DNA of 64,000 nt from Bradyrhizobium sp. ORS 278 (GCF_000026145.1 NC_009445.1:3472001-3536000); one strand, 5' to 3'. Shown: positions 44,611-55,780, counted from the first letter of the stretch. Numbers and translations: made by a program. The notes: a model not told the origin generated them from the sequence alone.

Positions 44611-45669
44611 TCAGTTCGTCAGCACCACCCGTCCGACCACCTGGCCGGCACGCAGCGCATCGATCCACTTCTGCACGTCGGCCATCGGCTCCTCGCGCAT
44701 CGGCGGCGGCTTGATCTTTCCGGCGCGCGCCAGCGCCATCAGCTCATGACCTTCGGCGAGCGTGCCGACCATGAAGCCTTCGATGGTCATGCGCTTGTAC
44801 ACCCATTGCACCATCGGCAGCGTGAACTGGCCGCCCATCAGTCCGGAGACGACGATCTTGCCGCCGCGTGCGACGACGGCGACCGCAAAGGCCATCGACT
44901 TCTCGTTCCCGGCGAAGTCGACGACCTCGTCAAAGCCGCCGCCCGTCTCCTTGAGAATACGCTTGATCACGTCGGCCTCGGACGGATCGTAGGCGGTGGC
45001 GGCGCCGTTCTGCAGCGCCGTGTCGCGCGCGGCCGCCGAGAGATCCGCGACCGAGATCGGCTGCTTGAACATCGCCTGGGCAAACGACAGGCCCATCATG
45101 CCGACGCCGCCGAGCCCGATCAGCAGCAGATTGCGCTGGCGCGGCCGGTCGACGAGGCGCTTCAATGCGCCATAGGCGGTTACGCCGGAGCACATCAGCG
45201 TGGCCGCCTGATTCACCGGCAGCGGATCATATTCGAGCAGGTATTTCGCATCGGGCACCAGCACGTGCGTGGCGAAGCCGCCGTCGATCGAGACGCCGAG
45301 GAAGCGCTGCTTCGCGCACAAATTCTCGTCGCCATTGGCGCAGTCGCGGCACTGGCCGCAGCCGATCCACGGAAACACCGCGCGGCGGGCGCCGATGAGC
45401 TCCTTCGGGACATCGGGCCCGACCTCGTCGACGATGCCGGCGATCTCGTGGCCCAGTGTAAAGGGCAGCGTCATGCCGCGCGTGGTGTCGAGCTTCTTGC
45501 CGCCGCCGAGATCGGCATAGCCGTCCTGAATGTGCAGGTCGGAGTGGCACAGGCCGCAGCGCTCGATCCGCACGAGAACCTCGCGTCCTTGCGGCTTCGG
45601 TGTCTCGACGATGGTCTCGCACAGCGGTGCATCGAACTTCACGAGCGACTGGCGACGCATCAACGCCAT
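44611..45669 (-). CDS. Zinc-dependent alcohol dehydrogenase
   Basis: 352 residues of the medium-chain family. Catalytic zinc ligands are in ERCGLCHSDLH and LGHEIAG; structural zinc Cys are in GCGQCRDCANGDENLC. The NAD-binding GLGGVG follows at about residue 180. Substrate unknown; the LGGGKKLDTTRGMTLPF loop is typical of rhizobial alcohol dehydrogenases of this subgroup. 26 bases separate it from rsmA. Confidence 0.85.
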   Translation of the reverse strand: MALMRRQSLVKFDAPLCETIVETPKPQGREVLVRIERCGLCHSDLHIQDGYADLGGGKKLDTTRGMTLPFTLGHEIAGIVDEVGPDVPKELIGARRAVFPWIGCGQCRDCANGDENLCAKQRFLGVSIDGGFATHVLVPDAKYLLEYDPLPVNQAATLMCSGVTAYGALKRLVDRPRQRNLLLIGLGGVGMMGLSFAQAMFKQPISVADLSAAARDTALQNGAATAYDPSEADVIKRILKETGGGFDEVVDFAGNEKSMAFAVAVVARGGKIVVSGLMGGQFTLPMVQWVYKRMTIEGFMVGTLAEGHELMALARAGKIKPPPMREEPMADVQKWIDALRAGQVVGRVVLTN

Positions 45670-45695
45670 GATGAAATCTCCCTGAAATGCTCTTG

Positions 45696-46556
45696 TTAGG
45701 TCGTGTTGTCGTTGCGACTATTGGTCAATTCGCGCGCCATGGCAACAAAGCCGGACACCGGAATGGTCTCGGCGCGGCGGGTCGGATCGATGCCCGCCGC
45801 AGCCGCCAGCCGCGCGGGATCTGCTGGCAGCGATTTGAGACTTTGCCGCAGCATCTTGCGGCGCTGGCCGAAGGCCGCCGCGGCGACCTGCTCGAGAGCA
45901 CGGCGGTCGCACGGCTCCGGAGCAGGGCGCGGCACCAGCCGTACCACCGACGATGTGACCTTCGGCGGCGGCACGAAGGCCGATGGGGAGATGTCGAACA
46001 GGATTTTGGTCTCGCAACGCCAATTGGCGAGCACACCGAGCCTCCCATAGGCCTCTTCGTTCTCGGTCGCCACGATGCGCTCGGCGACCTCGCGCTGGAA
46101 CATCAGCACCATCATCTCGTACCAAGGCGGCCACGGCTCGGCGGACAGCCAGCCGATCAGCAGATGCGTCGCGATGTTGTAGGGCAGGTTGGCGACGATC
46201 TTGGCTTTGGTGCTGCCGAGATAGGGCCTGACGTCGAAAGTGCGGGCATCCGTGTAGACGATCTCGAGCCGCCCGGGATAGCGATCGGCGATTGTCCGCA
46301 GCGCGGGAATGGCGCGCTCGTCGTGCTCGACGGCGATGACGTGCCGGGCGCCGAGCGCCAGCAGGGCCCGTGTCAGGCCGCCGGGTCCCGGGCCGATCTC
46401 GACCACGGTGGCGTCTTCGAGCGGACCCGCGGCGCGCGCGATCCGGGCGGTGAGGTTGAGATCGAGCAGGAAGTTCTGGCCGAGCGCCTTGCGCGCCGAC
46501 AGCTGGTGCTCGCGGATGACCTCGCGCAGCGGCGGGAGGTCGTCGATCGCGCTCAT
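45696..46556 (-). CDS. rsmA: 16S rRNA dimethyladenosine transferase
   Basis: 286 residues; dimethylates the two adjacent adenosines at the 3' end of 16S r[18 protein letters not shown] motif [26 protein letters not shown] and the catalytic NLPYNIAT are all present. ATG 46556 overlaps the pdxA stop (ATGA). An open extension upstream to 46766 is antisense-like and not real. Confidence 0.96.
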   Translation of the reverse strand: MSAIDDLPPLREVIREHQLSARKALGQNFLLDLNLTARIARAAGPLEDATVVEIGPGPGGLTRALLALGARHVIAVEHDERAIPALRTIADRYPGRLEIVYTDARTFDVRPYLGSTKAKIVANLPYNIATHLLIGWLSAEPWPPWYEMMVLMFQREVAERIVATENEEAYGRLGVLANWRCETKILFDISPSAFVPPPKVTSSVVRLVPRPAPEPCDRRALEQVAAAAFGQRRKMLRQSLKSLPADPARLAAAAGIDPTRRAETIPVSGFVAMARELTNSRNDNTT

Positions 46557-47554
46557 GACGATTGGCGGGCCATGCGCGCGGCGAGCTGCAGGGCCGCGAT
46601 CAGACTCGCCGGATTGGCGCTGCCCTTGCCGGCGATCCCGAACGCCGTGCCGTGGTCGGGGGATGTCCGGATGAAGGGCAGGCCGAGCGTGACGTTGACG
46701 CCGTCGTCGAAGGCCAGCGTCTTGATCGGGATCAGCGCCTGGTCGTGATACATGCAGACGGCGCAATCATAGGTCTTGCGCGCCGCCTGGTGAAACATCG
46801 TGTCGGCCGGCAGCGGCCCCTGCACATCGATGCCGGCGTTGCGCAGATTTGCGATCGCAGGCGCAATGATGGTGTCTTCCTCGGTGCCCAGCGTGCCGTC
46901 CTCGCCGGCATGCGGATTGAGCCCGGACATCGCGATGCGCGGCCGCGACACGCCGAAATAGCGGCGCAGGCTGGCGGCAACGATGCGGGTCGTCGAGGTG
47001 ATCAATGGGCTTGTGAGCTGCTCGATCGCGTCGCGCAACGCGACGTGGATGGTCACGGGCACGACGGCCAGCATCGGCGACCACAGCATCATCACGGGCT
47101 GCGGCACGGTGCCGCCATCGGCGGCCAGCTCGGCGAGAAACTCGGTGTGGCCGGGATGCGCAAAGCCGGCGCGGTAGAGAACGGCCTTCGCGATCGGGTT
47201 GGTCACGACGGCGCCTGCGCGCCCGGCCTTGACGTCGGCCACGGCCTGGCGGATCGAACCGATGGCCGCCTCGGCGCTGGTCGCGTCGGGCCGGCCGGGC
47301 GGGGCGGTGATGCGATGTCCCGTGGAGACGACGGGGAGGGCGCTCGCGAACGCTTGCGAGGCCTCTTCGGGCCGCGCCTCGGCGATCGGAATCTGCAGGT
47401 CCAGGAGCTTGGCGCGCTGCGCCAGGAACGCGGGATCGCCGAGCACATAGAAGGCGGGCAAACCGAGCTCGGCGCGACGCAGCCAGGCCAGCAGGGTGAT
47501 GTCCGGTCCAATGCCTGCTGGCTCGCCCAGCGTGAGCGCGAGGGGAATCGTCAT
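46553..47554 (-). CDS. pdxA: 4-hydroxythreonine-4-phosphate dehydrogenase
   Basis: 333 residues; vitamin B6 biosynthesis. Metal and substrate motifs: [26 protein letters not shown] with its conserved His, and [19 protein letters not shown]. Overlaps surA by one base (TGATG) upstream and rsmA by four downstream, the common surA-pdxA-rsmA order. Confidence 0.96.
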   Translation of the reverse strand: MTIPLALTLGEPAGIGPDITLLAWLRRAELGLPAFYVLGDPAFLAQRAKLLDLQIPIAEARPEEASQAFASALPVVSTGHRITAPPGRPDATSAEAAIGSIRQAVADVKAGRAGAVVTNPIAKAVLYRAGFAHPGHTEFLAELAADGGTVPQPVMMLWSPMLAVVPVTIHVALRDAIEQLTSPLITSTTRIVAASLRRYFGVSRPRIAMSGLNPHAGEDGTLGTEEDTIIAPAIANLRNAGIDVQGPLPADTMFHQAARKTYDCAVCMYHDQALIPIKTLAFDDGVNVTLGLPFIRTSPDHGTAFGIAGKGSANPASLIAALQLAARMARQSS

Positions 47555-48492
47555 CAGCGATATTCGATCATCGCCGCCTTGCGGACTTCCTGCAGATAGG
47601 CCTTCGACGTCGCCTCATATTTCTTGGCGTACATCTGTTCCTTGATCTCGCGCGCCTTCGGCGTATCGACCGTGGTGGGTGTACGCGCGCAGAGCGCGAC
47701 CATCTGAATCCCCTGCTTGGTGGCTTCTGGCGGGGTCAGGTGACCGATCGGGGTGTCGTCGAGCAGCTTGCGCAGGTTAGGCGGGATATCGGCGGAGGTC
47801 TTGACGACGATCTCCTTGACGACGGCATTCGCCGTCGTCCTGGAGATGTTGTTGGCGTCCGCGCAGCTCTGCACCCGTCCACGCAGCGCCTCGGCCTCCT
47901 TCTGCCGGATTTCCATCGCGCCCTGGTTCGACGAATTCGGCACGATGAGAACCACAGGCTGCATCTTGTATTCGAAGGATTGGCCCTGCTGACCGGTGTC
48001 GCCGCCGGCGGCAGCGACCGCTGCAGCGACGTCCTTGTCCGAGACGAACAGGCGTTCCTTGTAGCGGCCGCGCACAAGGCTGGTCCAGACGATCTCGGCC
48101 TTGATGCGCTGCTTGAGCGTCTCCGGCCGCACGCCCTGGCTCTCGAGCGACCGTGTCAGCTGCTCGGCGTTGAGGCGCATGCGCGAGCCCATGCCGGCGA
48201 AGGACTGGTCGATGTCGGATGAGGATGGCTCGACGCCGAACTTCTTGCCTTCCTTGATCTTCACCTTGTCGTCGATCAGTTCGTTGAGAACCTCCTGGCG
48301 GCTCTGCTGCTTGTGTGTGCTCAGGAAATTCAGCTTGCTGCGCTGCTCGATGTCGTAATCGGTGATGGGATCGCCGTTCACCATGACGACGATGCTCTGG
48401 GCGTGAGCCGATGTCATTGGAGCGCCCCAGGCCAGCGCAGCGACCGCGCAGAGGGGCAGGATCAAGAGGCGGGGAAGGAACGGAGACGTCAT
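47554..48492 (-). CDS. surA: Periplasmic chaperone SurA-like peptidyl-prolyl isomerase
   Basis: 312 residues from ATG 48492. Signal peptide LLILPLCAVAALAWGAPMTS ending SAHAQ; the SurA N-domain IVVMVNGDPITDYDIEQRSK and RQEVLNELIDDKVKIKEGKK; one parvulin-like domain only. Helps fold outer-membrane proteins such as the LptD encoded just upstream. Shorter than E. coli SurA (428), as usual for rhizobia. Confidence 0.88.
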   Translation of the reverse strand: MTSPFLPRLLILPLCAVAALAWGAPMTSAHAQSIVVMVNGDPITDYDIEQRSKLNFLSTHKQQSRQEVLNELIDDKVKIKEGKKFGVEPSSSDIDQSFAGMGSRMRLNAEQLTRSLESQGVRPETLKQRIKAEIVWTSLVRGRYKERLFVSDKDVAAAVAAAGGDTGQQGQSFEYKMQPVVLIVPNSSNQGAMEIRQKEAEALRGRVQSCADANNISRTTANAVVKEIVVKTSADIPPNLRKLLDDTPIGHLTPPEATKQGIQMVALCARTPTTVDTPKAREIKEQMYAKKYEATSKAYLQEVRKAAMIEYR

Positions 48493-48707
48493 GACTGAGC
48501 TTCGCTGTTCGCAATAAATCCGATCGGGAGCAGAACCACGGATTTGGCTGCAGGGCTTGGAACTCACCGCCCAAAAACCATGGCTTTCGACCCATACGCT
48601 GAGCCGCATCGGGCTAAACCGCTTTGGGCGGAACCGCAACAGGTTAACGCGAGGCCTCTCGAGTCCGGCCGCCGGAGCCAGGGCAACGCCGGCAAGACCG
48701 GCACGCG

Positions 48708-51212
48708 CTACTGGATGCCTCCTCCGGCTCCCGTCGACGACGAATTGGCCAGCGTCCGAAGTCCGATCTGCAGCATGTAGGCATGGCTCAGAACGGGGGT
48801 GGTGACGCCTGTCGTGTAATTATAGGACGTTACGTAGTTGGCGGCCAGCACGAAACAATCGTCCACGTAGCCCGCGCCGATCACATACTGGTTGATCTTG
48901 TTGGCCGCGAGATCCCAGCGCGCCGCACCCGTCACCACCCAGTTCGGCGCAACCTTCACCGAGCCGCTGCCGAGGATGCCCTCACGGCGGTTCAGGTAGC
49001 CGATGGCCGGGTCGGCGGCATAGTTGCCGTAGGTAAGGGCGACCGACCAGCGGTCGAAATTCGCCTTGGCCTCGGCCTCGAAGCGCTGGACGTTCAGCGT
49101 CTGCTGATCGAACCGGCTGCGCATGCTGAACGTGTAGGTGCGGTTCGGCGAGTAGTCGACCCGGGTGACGTAATCGGACGCGGTCTTGTCCAGGCCGGAG
49201 CCGATGCCGGTGTTGTTCATGTCCTGGACGGCGAAGGAGTTCAGGCCGAACAGGTGATAGGACTGACCGAACAGCACATTGATGGTGCCGCCCCGATCGA
49301 ACTGCGTGGTGGCCTGAACGCCGACATTGGCGCGGCCGCCGCCCTCGATGCGGTCGTAGCCGGAGAACTTGTCGACGCTGAACAGATTGCTGGCGTCGAA
49401 CACCATGCTCTGCGCGTCCTCGTTCGGCAGCCGGCCGGCATAGGTCTCGTTCGGGCGGATGATGACCTGGGCGATCGGCTCGATCGTCGTCGTTCCCCAC
49501 GGCTGAACGTTGATGAACGGATAGCGGTATTCCAAGCCGACGGTCGGCATCAACCGCAGCGCCTGGGTATCGCCGGTCGGCAGGAAGTTGCCGACGCCTG
49601 GTTGCGCCGTCACGTTGGCGTTGATCGCGTCGGCGCGCAGGATCGCGAATGGCGTCCAGATCTGGCCAAAGGGATCTGTGAACGACTTCCGCCACTCCGC
49701 CTGTGCGGTCAGGCGGGTGTAGGTGCCGGGCATCGCGCGCAAGAGGCACTGCGTCGGCAACCGCGCGAGCGGATCAGCCGATGTGGTCGTGCAGAGGCCG
49801 TTGGTGTTGGCCGTCGTCGTGATCGGATCGAACACCGCCTGTTCGCGGGTGAGATTGACAAAGTTCGTCTTGTAGCTGAACTCGCCGCCGAACACCGGGT
49901 AGTTCAGCACGTTCGAGTAATCCAGCACCGGATAGACCACCGGCACCGTCTGCTGATTGCCCGAAAAGCTCAGATAGTGCATCGCCCGGACATCGAAGAA
50001 ACTGCGGCTGCCGACACCGGTCAGAAACAGCTGCGAGATCGCCTCCGTCGGCAGGCTCATGAACGAGTTGAACGGGTCACGATATTGCGCCAGCCGGTAG
50101 TCCGACAGGAACGTATAGTCGGACAGCAGGATGCCGTCCCAGCCGAACACCCATTTGTCGTTGAGCGCGAACTGGCCCTTGGTGTCGATGCCGCCGCGGA
50201 ACTGGCGGTCGCCGGGCTGGCCGGCGAACGCGTTGCGGTTCAACTGGTCGATGCCGTAGAGGCGGACCTGATAGCCGCCATTCTCGAGGCGCTGGCGGAA
50301 TTCGGTCTGCACCAGCACGCCCTGCTTGGAGGTGATGCGCGGCGTGAAGGTCGCGTCGTAATCCGGCGCGATCGCCCAGTAATAGGGGATGTCGACGCCG
50401 AAGCCGTAGCCGGCGGTCTGGGTGACGCCCGGCATCAGGAAGCCGCTCTTGCGCTTGACCGTCGGATCGGGCGTCGAGAAGTAGGGGATATAGGCGAGCG
50501 GAACGCCGAAGAATTCGAGCTGCGCGTTCTCGAAATACAGCATCTTCTCGGTCTGGTCGTGGATGATGCGCGCACCCTTGACCTGCCACAGCGGCGGCTT
50601 CTTCGGATCGTCCTTGCACGGCGCGCAGGCCGTATAAACACCGTTCTCGAAGACGGTGTAATTGCCCTTGGAGCGGTCGGCGCGGGTCGCGGCCATCCGC
50701 GTCTGGTCCTCGGTCTCGACGCGCAGCGAATCGACGAAGCCGTCGCGATAATCGTCGGAGAGGTCGAGGCTGTTGGCGTAGGTGATCTTGCCGTCGGCGT
50801 CGGTCATGCGGATGTTGCCTTCCGCATGCAGGCGCTTGGTCTTCTGGTCGTAGATCACCCGATCGGCTTCGACCGAGGTGCCGTTGTAGAACAGTTGCAC
50901 GTTGCCGACCGCCGACACGCGCGAGTTGTTGTAGTCGTAATCGACCTCTGTCGCCTGAACCAGCATCTGGTTGTCGTTGGCGACGCGGGGCGGCGGTGCC
51001 TTCGGCGGCCGCGGATTGTAGGTGAAGCTCTGGGCGGCGGCAGGCGAGATCAACGCGTCCACGGTGGTGGCGAGCACGAGGCCGAGCGTCAGCGCGAACG
51101 CGCCTGCAAGTACGGCAGACCCGGCGCAACGGGCGCGCGCGCACGCAACACGCGCAACGGCATGCAGCCGGAGCGCGGCGAGCGCGGTCTGACGGACGGC
51201 AACGAACGACAC
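48708..51212 (-). CDS. lptD: LPS-assembly protein LptD
   Basis: 834 residues. Outer-membrane beta-barrel that inserts LPS. GTG 51212 shares one base with the lptG stop (TAGTG). The unusually long N-terminal signal reaches AAAQSFTYN near residue 60. The N-terminal jellyroll (VDYDYNNSRVSAVGNVQLFY, IYDQKTKRLHAEGNIRMTDA) carries a Cys pair (TACAPCKDDP). The OstA C-terminal barrel ends with alternating strands (YVIGAGYVDDCFVLAANYVT, LQIGLRTLANSS). A long open frame on the opposite strand is a shadow. Confidence 0.95.
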   Translation of the reverse strand: MSFVAVRQTALAALRLHAVARVACARARCAGSAVLAGAFALTLGLVLATTVDALISPAAAQSFTYNPRPPKAPPPRVANDNQMLVQATEVDYDYNNSRVSAVGNVQLFYNGTSVEADRVIYDQKTKRLHAEGNIRMTDADGKITYANSLDLSDDYRDGFVDSLRVETEDQTRMAATRADRSKGNYTVFENGVYTACAPCKDDPKKPPLWQVKGARIIHDQTEKMLYFENAQLEFFGVPLAYIPYFSTPDPTVKRKSGFLMPGVTQTAGYGFGVDIPYYWAIAPDYDATFTPRITSKQGVLVQTEFRQRLENGGYQVRLYGIDQLNRNAFAGQPGDRQFRGGIDTKGQFALNDKWVFGWDGILLSDYTFLSDYRLAQYRDPFNSFMSLPTEAISQLFLTGVGSRSFFDVRAMHYLSFSGNQQTVPVVYPVLDYSNVLNYPVFGGEFSYKTNFVNLTREQAVFDPITTTANTNGLCTTTSADPLARLPTQCLLRAMPGTYTRLTAQAEWRKSFTDPFGQIWTPFAILRADAINANVTAQPGVGNFLPTGDTQALRLMPTVGLEYRYPFINVQPWGTTTIEPIAQVIIRPNETYAGRLPNEDAQSMVFDASNLFSVDKFSGYDRIEGGGRANVGVQATTQFDRGGTINVLFGQSYHLFGLNSFAVQDMNNTGIGSGLDKTASDYVTRVDYSPNRTYTFSMRSRFDQQTLNVQRFEAEAKANFDRWSVALTYGNYAADPAIGYLNRREGILGSGSVKVAPNWVVTGAARWDLAANKINQYVIGAGYVDDCFVLAANYVTSYNYTTGVTTPVLSHAYMLQIGLRTLANSSSTGAGGGIQ

Positions 51213-52309
51213 TAGCCGTCCTCCTGGTAGAGCAAAGCCATAAAACCGGTGAGGCCGCCGACGAACACCGGCAGCCACGCCGCAGCGATCGGATCCATCA
51301 ACGCAGCCTTGCTCAAATCTTCCGTTACTTTCGACAGCACGTAGAGCAGAAAGCCGGCGCCCACGCCACTCAAAACCATTTTTTGAACGCCACCCATACG
51401 GAAGAACCTGAGGGACACGGACGCAGCCAGCATGACCATCGCAGCCAGCAAAAATGGCTGTGCGATCAGCTTATGATACTGCAGCCGGTAGCCCGCGGTC
51501 GCGAAGCCCGAACTTTCCGACGAACGGATGTAGCTCGGCAGTTGCCAAAACGACACAGTTTCGGGGGTGGAGAAACTGTTTCGGACCTGTGCCGGCGTCA
51601 AAGTGGTGGGCAGGATGAACGTCGGTTCGTCCACCGGCGGCGCGTCGAGCGAGAATCGGCGCACTGACTTGAACACCCATTGGCCGTCTTCGAGTGACGC
51701 CTCGCGCGCTTCGATTCGGTCCTTGAACCGATTCTTCGTATCAAAACGAAACAGCGTCAGCCCGGTCAGCCGGACACCCTGCTGCTCGCTGCGCGCGGCG
51801 TTGATGATGACAGAGCCGTCCGGGTTGAGCTGATTGAGCCAGAAGCCCGACGCATCCTGCACGCCGCCGCCCGGCGCGGAGCCGAACAATTCAGCCTCCA
51901 TGCGCTTGGACAGTTCGCGCAGATTGGCCGACATCGGGTTGTAGAGCGTCGTCGCCATCAGGCCGAGCACGATCGCGCTGGCGAGCGCCGGCGCGATGAA
52001 CTGCCAGGCGGACACGCCGGCGGCGCGCGCGACCACCAGCTCGAGCCGGCGCGACAGCGCGAGATAGCAGGTCATGGCGCCGATCAGTACGCAGAACGGC
52101 ATCATCTTCTCGAGCAACTGCGGCACGCGAAAGAGCGACGTTTCAGCCACCATGAGCGCCGAGGCGGAGGCCAGCCCCGAGGTCCTGCGCACCATCTCGA
52201 TGTAATCGACGAGCACGAGGAGCAGGAAGATGCTCGCGAACACGCCGACAGCGGAGACCAGGAAACGGCCGGCGAAGTAGCGGCCAAGTGTGTTGGTGAC
52301 CATGCTCAT
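51212..52309 (-). CDS. lptG: LPS export ABC transporter permease LptG
   Basis: 365 residues, YjgP/YjgQ family: TLGRYFAGRFLVSAVGVFAS, the periplasmic jellyroll between helices, and C-terminal helices (LLAAMVMLAASVSLRFFRMG, VFVGGLTGFMALLY). Forms the LptB2FG extractor with LptF encoded directly upstream (ATGA overlap). Confidence 0.95.
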   Translation of the reverse strand: MSMVTNTLGRYFAGRFLVSAVGVFASIFLLLVLVDYIEMVRRTSGLASASALMVAETSLFRVPQLLEKMMPFCVLIGAMTCYLALSRRLELVVARAAGVSAWQFIAPALASAIVLGLMATTLYNPMSANLRELSKRMEAELFGSAPGGGVQDASGFWLNQLNPDGSVIINAARSEQQGVRLTGLTLFRFDTKNRFKDRIEAREASLEDGQWVFKSVRRFSLDAPPVDEPTFILPTTLTPAQVRNSFSTPETVSFWQLPSYIRSSESSGFATAGYRLQYHKLIAQPFLLAAMVMLAASVSLRFFRMGGVQKMVLSGVGAGFLLYVLSKVTEDLSKAALMDPIAAAWLPVFVGGLTGFMALLYQEDG

Positions 52310-53475
52310 GCGGTGGCGGGCCTTCTGAACAGCCGCGCGATTCGCGCATTTGAGCGGTTGATCGCCTCCATCAGCCGCGCCGGCGGCTCGACGACCACGC
52401 CGCCGACGATGATCCAGATCGACAGCGCGAGGACACCGAACAGCATCACGTACTGGATCAGCGCCGCGATCGGGGTTTTCACAGTCATCACCGAGCAGGC
52501 GAAGCCGGCCATTCGCACGCCGAACACGGCGAGGATGGCGCTGCCGAACGAGAAGTTGCGGCTCTGGCGAGTGGTGCGCGGCGCCCCGAGAAACGCGAAG
52601 GTGAGGGCGGCGAAGGCGAACGGATAGATCGGGGCCAGGAAGCGGTCGTGCAATTCCTGCCGGAATTGTCCGGGGATCTGCTTGTAGATCGGGTCATCCT
52701 CGGCCGGCGCCATCAGCTCCCAGACGTAGCGCTCGCGGATGCCAAGCGTGACGTCGCGGCCCTGATTCGAGAATTTCGACATGTCGAAGGCGTAGCGCGC
52801 GAACGCCACCATGGCCGGCTCGCGCTTGCCGATCTCGAACCGCTCCAGATTGCCGTCCTCCAGCACCAGGAACGAGCCGTCGGCGTTCTTCACCACGGTG
52901 CCCTTTTCGGCGATGATCGTGATCCGCTCCTTCGGATCGCGGCGGTCATCGATCAGGATGTTCTTCAGTTCGCCGCCCGGCTGGCGCTCGCCGATCCGGA
53001 TCGTCAGATTCTGGTCGAGCTGCGCAAAACGACCGGGCTGCAGGATGTTGGTGAGCACGTCGGCGGTGATCTCGGCGTCCCACTGCTTGATCCGGCGCAG
53101 GCCGTCGGGCGCGATGTAGGACGCCAGCAGGGTGACGAGCAGGGCGACCACGCAGGTGGCATAGGCGAACGGCACGAACAGCCGGATCGGCGACATGCCG
53201 GCGGCGTTCATCACGATGATCTCGGAGTCGGTCGCGAGCTTGTTCAGCGTATGCGAGACGGCGATCATCAGCGCAATCGGCGCGATGACGCCAAGCAGCG
53301 AGGGAATGACCAGGCCGGTGATGCCGAGAAAGGTCAGGATGGTCTGGCCCTGGCTGGTCATCAGGTCGATGCCGCGAAGCGCCTGTGTAATCCAGATGAC
53401 GCCGGTGAGGCTGACCAGCACCAACGCAAACGACGCCAGCGTCGTGCGAAAGATGTACCTGTCGATGGACCCCAT
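52306..53475 (-). CDS. lptF: LPS export ABC transporter permease LptF
   Basis: 389 residues from ATG 53475 (MGSIDRYIFRTTLASFALVL). YjgP/YjgQ family with paired helices at each end (TGLVIPSLLGVIAPIALMIA, YPFAFAALTFAFLGAPRTTR) and a periplasmic domain. First gene of the run lptF-lptG-lptD-surA-pdxA-rsmA. The 267-base in-frame extension upstream is not conserved-looking. Confidence 0.95.
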   Translation of the reverse strand: MGSIDRYIFRTTLASFALVLVSLTGVIWITQALRGIDLMTSQGQTILTFLGITGLVIPSLLGVIAPIALMIAVSHTLNKLATDSEIIVMNAAGMSPIRLFVPFAYATCVVALLVTLLASYIAPDGLRRIKQWDAEITADVLTNILQPGRFAQLDQNLTIRIGERQPGGELKNILIDDRRDPKERITIIAEKGTVVKNADGSFLVLEDGNLERFEIGKREPAMVAFARYAFDMSKFSNQGRDVTLGIRERYVWELMAPAEDDPIYKQIPGQFRQELHDRFLAPIYPFAFAALTFAFLGAPRTTRQSRNFSFGSAILAVFGVRMAGFACSVMTVKTPIAALIQYVMLFGVLALSIWIIVGGVVVEPPARLMEAINRSNARIARLFRRPATA

Positions 53476-53812
53476 CGTGTGCGCTCGATCCCCAATCAGC
53501 AGTCCCGGAACGAGCGCTGCAGCCGACCTTGAAACGGGTCCGAAGCTTGCTGTCGCCGTCGCGTTCCAAGGGCCGTGAATATCTTTACCATCCCTTTGAT
53601 CCGTCGACAAAATGGCTGTGGCGTGGCGCCACGAAAATGTGGTCGAAATTTCATCGTTGTGGCCGCCCCGCCACGCGAAGACTTGGCAGCCCCGGCCAAG
53701 GCAGCCATACTGCTGCCAAGTTGGGTTCCGAACTGCCGCCATCCCCGTCTGTCCGCTCGGATTTCGGCCCGGTCGCGGCGGCTCTCATGTCGAAAATTTG
53801 GAGGTTTGCTTG
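53476..53812. other. Divergent promoter region of lptF and pepA
   Basis: 337 bases with no gene; both promoters should lie here. I cannot point to clear -35/-10 pairs. Confidence 0.4.
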
Positions 53813-55312
53813 ATGTCCGACACCGTCAAGGTCGGCTTCGTCCCGCTGTCGGCCGCTCCCCGCGGCATCGTGGCGGCGTTTTGTGACGACTCGCTGCGGC
53901 TAGGAGCCGCGACCGACAAGGCGCTCGGGGGAGCGGCGGAGCTGATCAAGCGCGCGGCCGGCGCAGCGCGGTTCAAGGGCAAGGACGGCGCGGTGCTCGA
54001 TCTGCTGGCGCCCGAGGGAATTAAGATTCAGCGCTTGATCGTGATCGGAACGGGCAAGGGCGGCGATCACAAGGAACGGGATTTTCTCAAATATGGCGGG
54101 ACTTTAACGGGAAAGCTCAATCCCGGAACTGAAGCCGTGACGGTGCTGGCCGAGCTGCCGGCGGGGCACATGACGCCCGACCAGGTCAGCTCCCTGGCTG
54201 CCGGCATGAGGCTTCGGGCCTATCGATTCGACCGCTACAAGACCAAGAAGAAGGATGACGACGGCAGCGTCAGCGCGACCGTCTCGATCGCCGTCGCCGA
54301 CGTCGCCGCGGCCAAGAAGGCCTTCGCGCCCCGCGCCCATGTGACCGACGGCGTGATCCTTGCCCGTGACCTCGTCAACGAGCCGCCGAACGTCCTCTAC
54401 CCGGAGGAGTTCGCCAAGCGCGCTGCCGAGCTGCGCAAGCTCGGCGTCACCGTCGAGATTCTCGACGTGCCCGCGATGAAGAAGCTCGGCATGGGCGCGC
54501 TGCTCGGCGTCGGCCAGGGTTCGGCGCGGCCGAGCCGCACGGTGGTGATGCGATACAATGGCGGCAAGAAGGGCGACCAGCCGGTGGCGTTCATCGGCAA
54601 GGGCGTCTGCTTCGACACCGGCGGCATCTCGATCAAGCCGGCTGGCTCGATGGAGGACATGAAGGGCGACATGGGCGGCGCCGCCTGCGTCGTCGGTCTG
54701 ATGCACGCGCTGGCGGCGCGCAAAGCCAAAGCCAATGTGATCGGCGCGATCGGCCTGGTCGAGAACATGCCGGACGGCAACGCCCAGCGCCCGGGCGACA
54801 TCGTCACCTCGATGTCCGGGCAGACCATCGAGATCATCAACACCGACGCGGAAGGGCGGCTCGTGCTCGCCGATGTGCTCTGGTACGTCGCGACCAAGTA
54901 CAAGCCGAAATTCATGATCGATCTGGCGACGCTGACCGGTGCGATCATGGTCGCGCTCGGCACCGAGCATGCCGGCCTGTTCGCCAACAATGACGATCTG
55001 GCCGAGAAGCTGCTGAAGGCGGGGAAGGAGACCGGCGAGAAGGTCTGGCGCATGCCGCTCGGCTCCGAATACGACAAGCTGATCGATTCGCAATTCGCCG
55101 ACATGAAGAACACCGGCGGCCGCCACGGCGGCTCGATCACGGCCGCGCAATTCCTGCAGCGCTTCGTCAACGACACGCCCTGGGCGCATCTCGACATCGC
55201 CGGCACCGCGATGGGTGCGCCGAAGTCGGAGATCAACCAGAGCTGGGGCTCCGGCTACGGCGTGCGCCTGCTCGACCGTCTCGTCTGGGATTCCTACGAA
55301 GCAAAATCGTAA
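53813..55312 (+). CDS. pepA: Leucyl aminopeptidase (M17)
   Basis: 499 residues; cytosolic dinuclear-metal aminopeptidase. Metal and catalytic blocks are [28 protein letters not shown] and [12 protein letters not shown], all intact; the N-terminal domain is of normal length. Start ATG 53813 ([12 protein letters not shown]). holC follows after 15 bases, the common pepA-holC pairing. Confidence 0.95.
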   Translation: MSDTVKVGFVPLSAAPRGIVAAFCDDSLRLGAATDKALGGAAELIKRAAGAARFKGKDGAVLDLLAPEGIKIQRLIVIGTGKGGDHKERDFLKYGGTLTGKLNPGTEAVTVLAELPAGHMTPDQVSSLAAGMRLRAYRFDRYKTKKKDDDGSVSATVSIAVADVAAAKKAFAPRAHVTDGVILARDLVNEPPNVLYPEEFAKRAAELRKLGVTVEILDVPAMKKLGMGALLGVGQGSARPSRTVVMRYNGGKKGDQPVAFIGKGVCFDTGGISIKPAGSMEDMKGDMGGAACVVGLMHALAARKAKANVIGAIGLVENMPDGNAQRPGDIVTSMSGQTIEIINTDAEGRLVLADVLWYVATKYKPKFMIDLATLTGAIMVALGTEHAGLFANNDDLAEKLLKAGKETGEKVWRMPLGSEYDKLIDSQFADMKNTGGRHGGSITAAQFLQRFVNDTPWAHLDIAGTAMGAPKSEINQSWGSGYGVRLLDRLVWDSYEAKS

Positions 55313-55327
55313 GGGTCGACGGCACGC

Positions 55328-55780
55328 ATGACCGAAGTCCTGTTCTATCATCTGCAGAGCATGACGCTGGAAGGCGTGCTGCCGCCGCTGCTCGAGAAGT
55401 CGCTCGAGCGCGGCTGGCGCGTCGTGGTGCAGTCCACCTCCGAGGAACGTGCAGATGCGCTCGATGCGCATCTGTGGACCTATCGTGACGATTCGTTTCT
55501 GCCGCACGCCACGTGGCGCGTGGCCGATGTGGCCGAGCAGCCGATCGTGCTGGCGATCGAGGAGAGCAATCCGAACCGCGCCAACGTCAGGTTCCTCGTC
55601 GACAACGCGCCGCTGCCGTCGGACTCGCAGAGCTATGAACGCATGGTGCTGGTGTTCAACGGCGACGATCCCGATGCGCTTGCTGCAGCGCGGTCGGCAT
55701 GGACCGATTGCAAAAACCGTGGATTCGAGGTCACCTATTGGCAGGCCGACGAACGCGGGCGCTGGCAACGTCGGCAATGA
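55328..55780 (+). CDS. holC: DNA polymerase III chi subunit
   Basis: 150 residues. TEVLFYHLQSMTLEGVLPPL, RADALDAHLWTYRDDSFLPH and LVFNGDDPDALAAARSAW are the chi signatures. It links the clamp loader to SSB. Downstream partner of pepA. Confidence 0.92.
   Translation: MTEVLFYHLQSMTLEGVLPPLLEKSLERGWRVVVQSTSEERADALDAHLWTYRDDSFLPHATWRVADVAEQPIVLAIEESNPNRANVRFLVDNAPLPSDSQSYERMVLVFNGDDPDALAAARSAWTDCKNRGFEVTYWQADERGRWQRRQ

Noticed and set aside
48783..51215. Open frame of 810 codons on the plus strand
   Set aside because: Exactly antisense to lptD; no ribosome site or motif.
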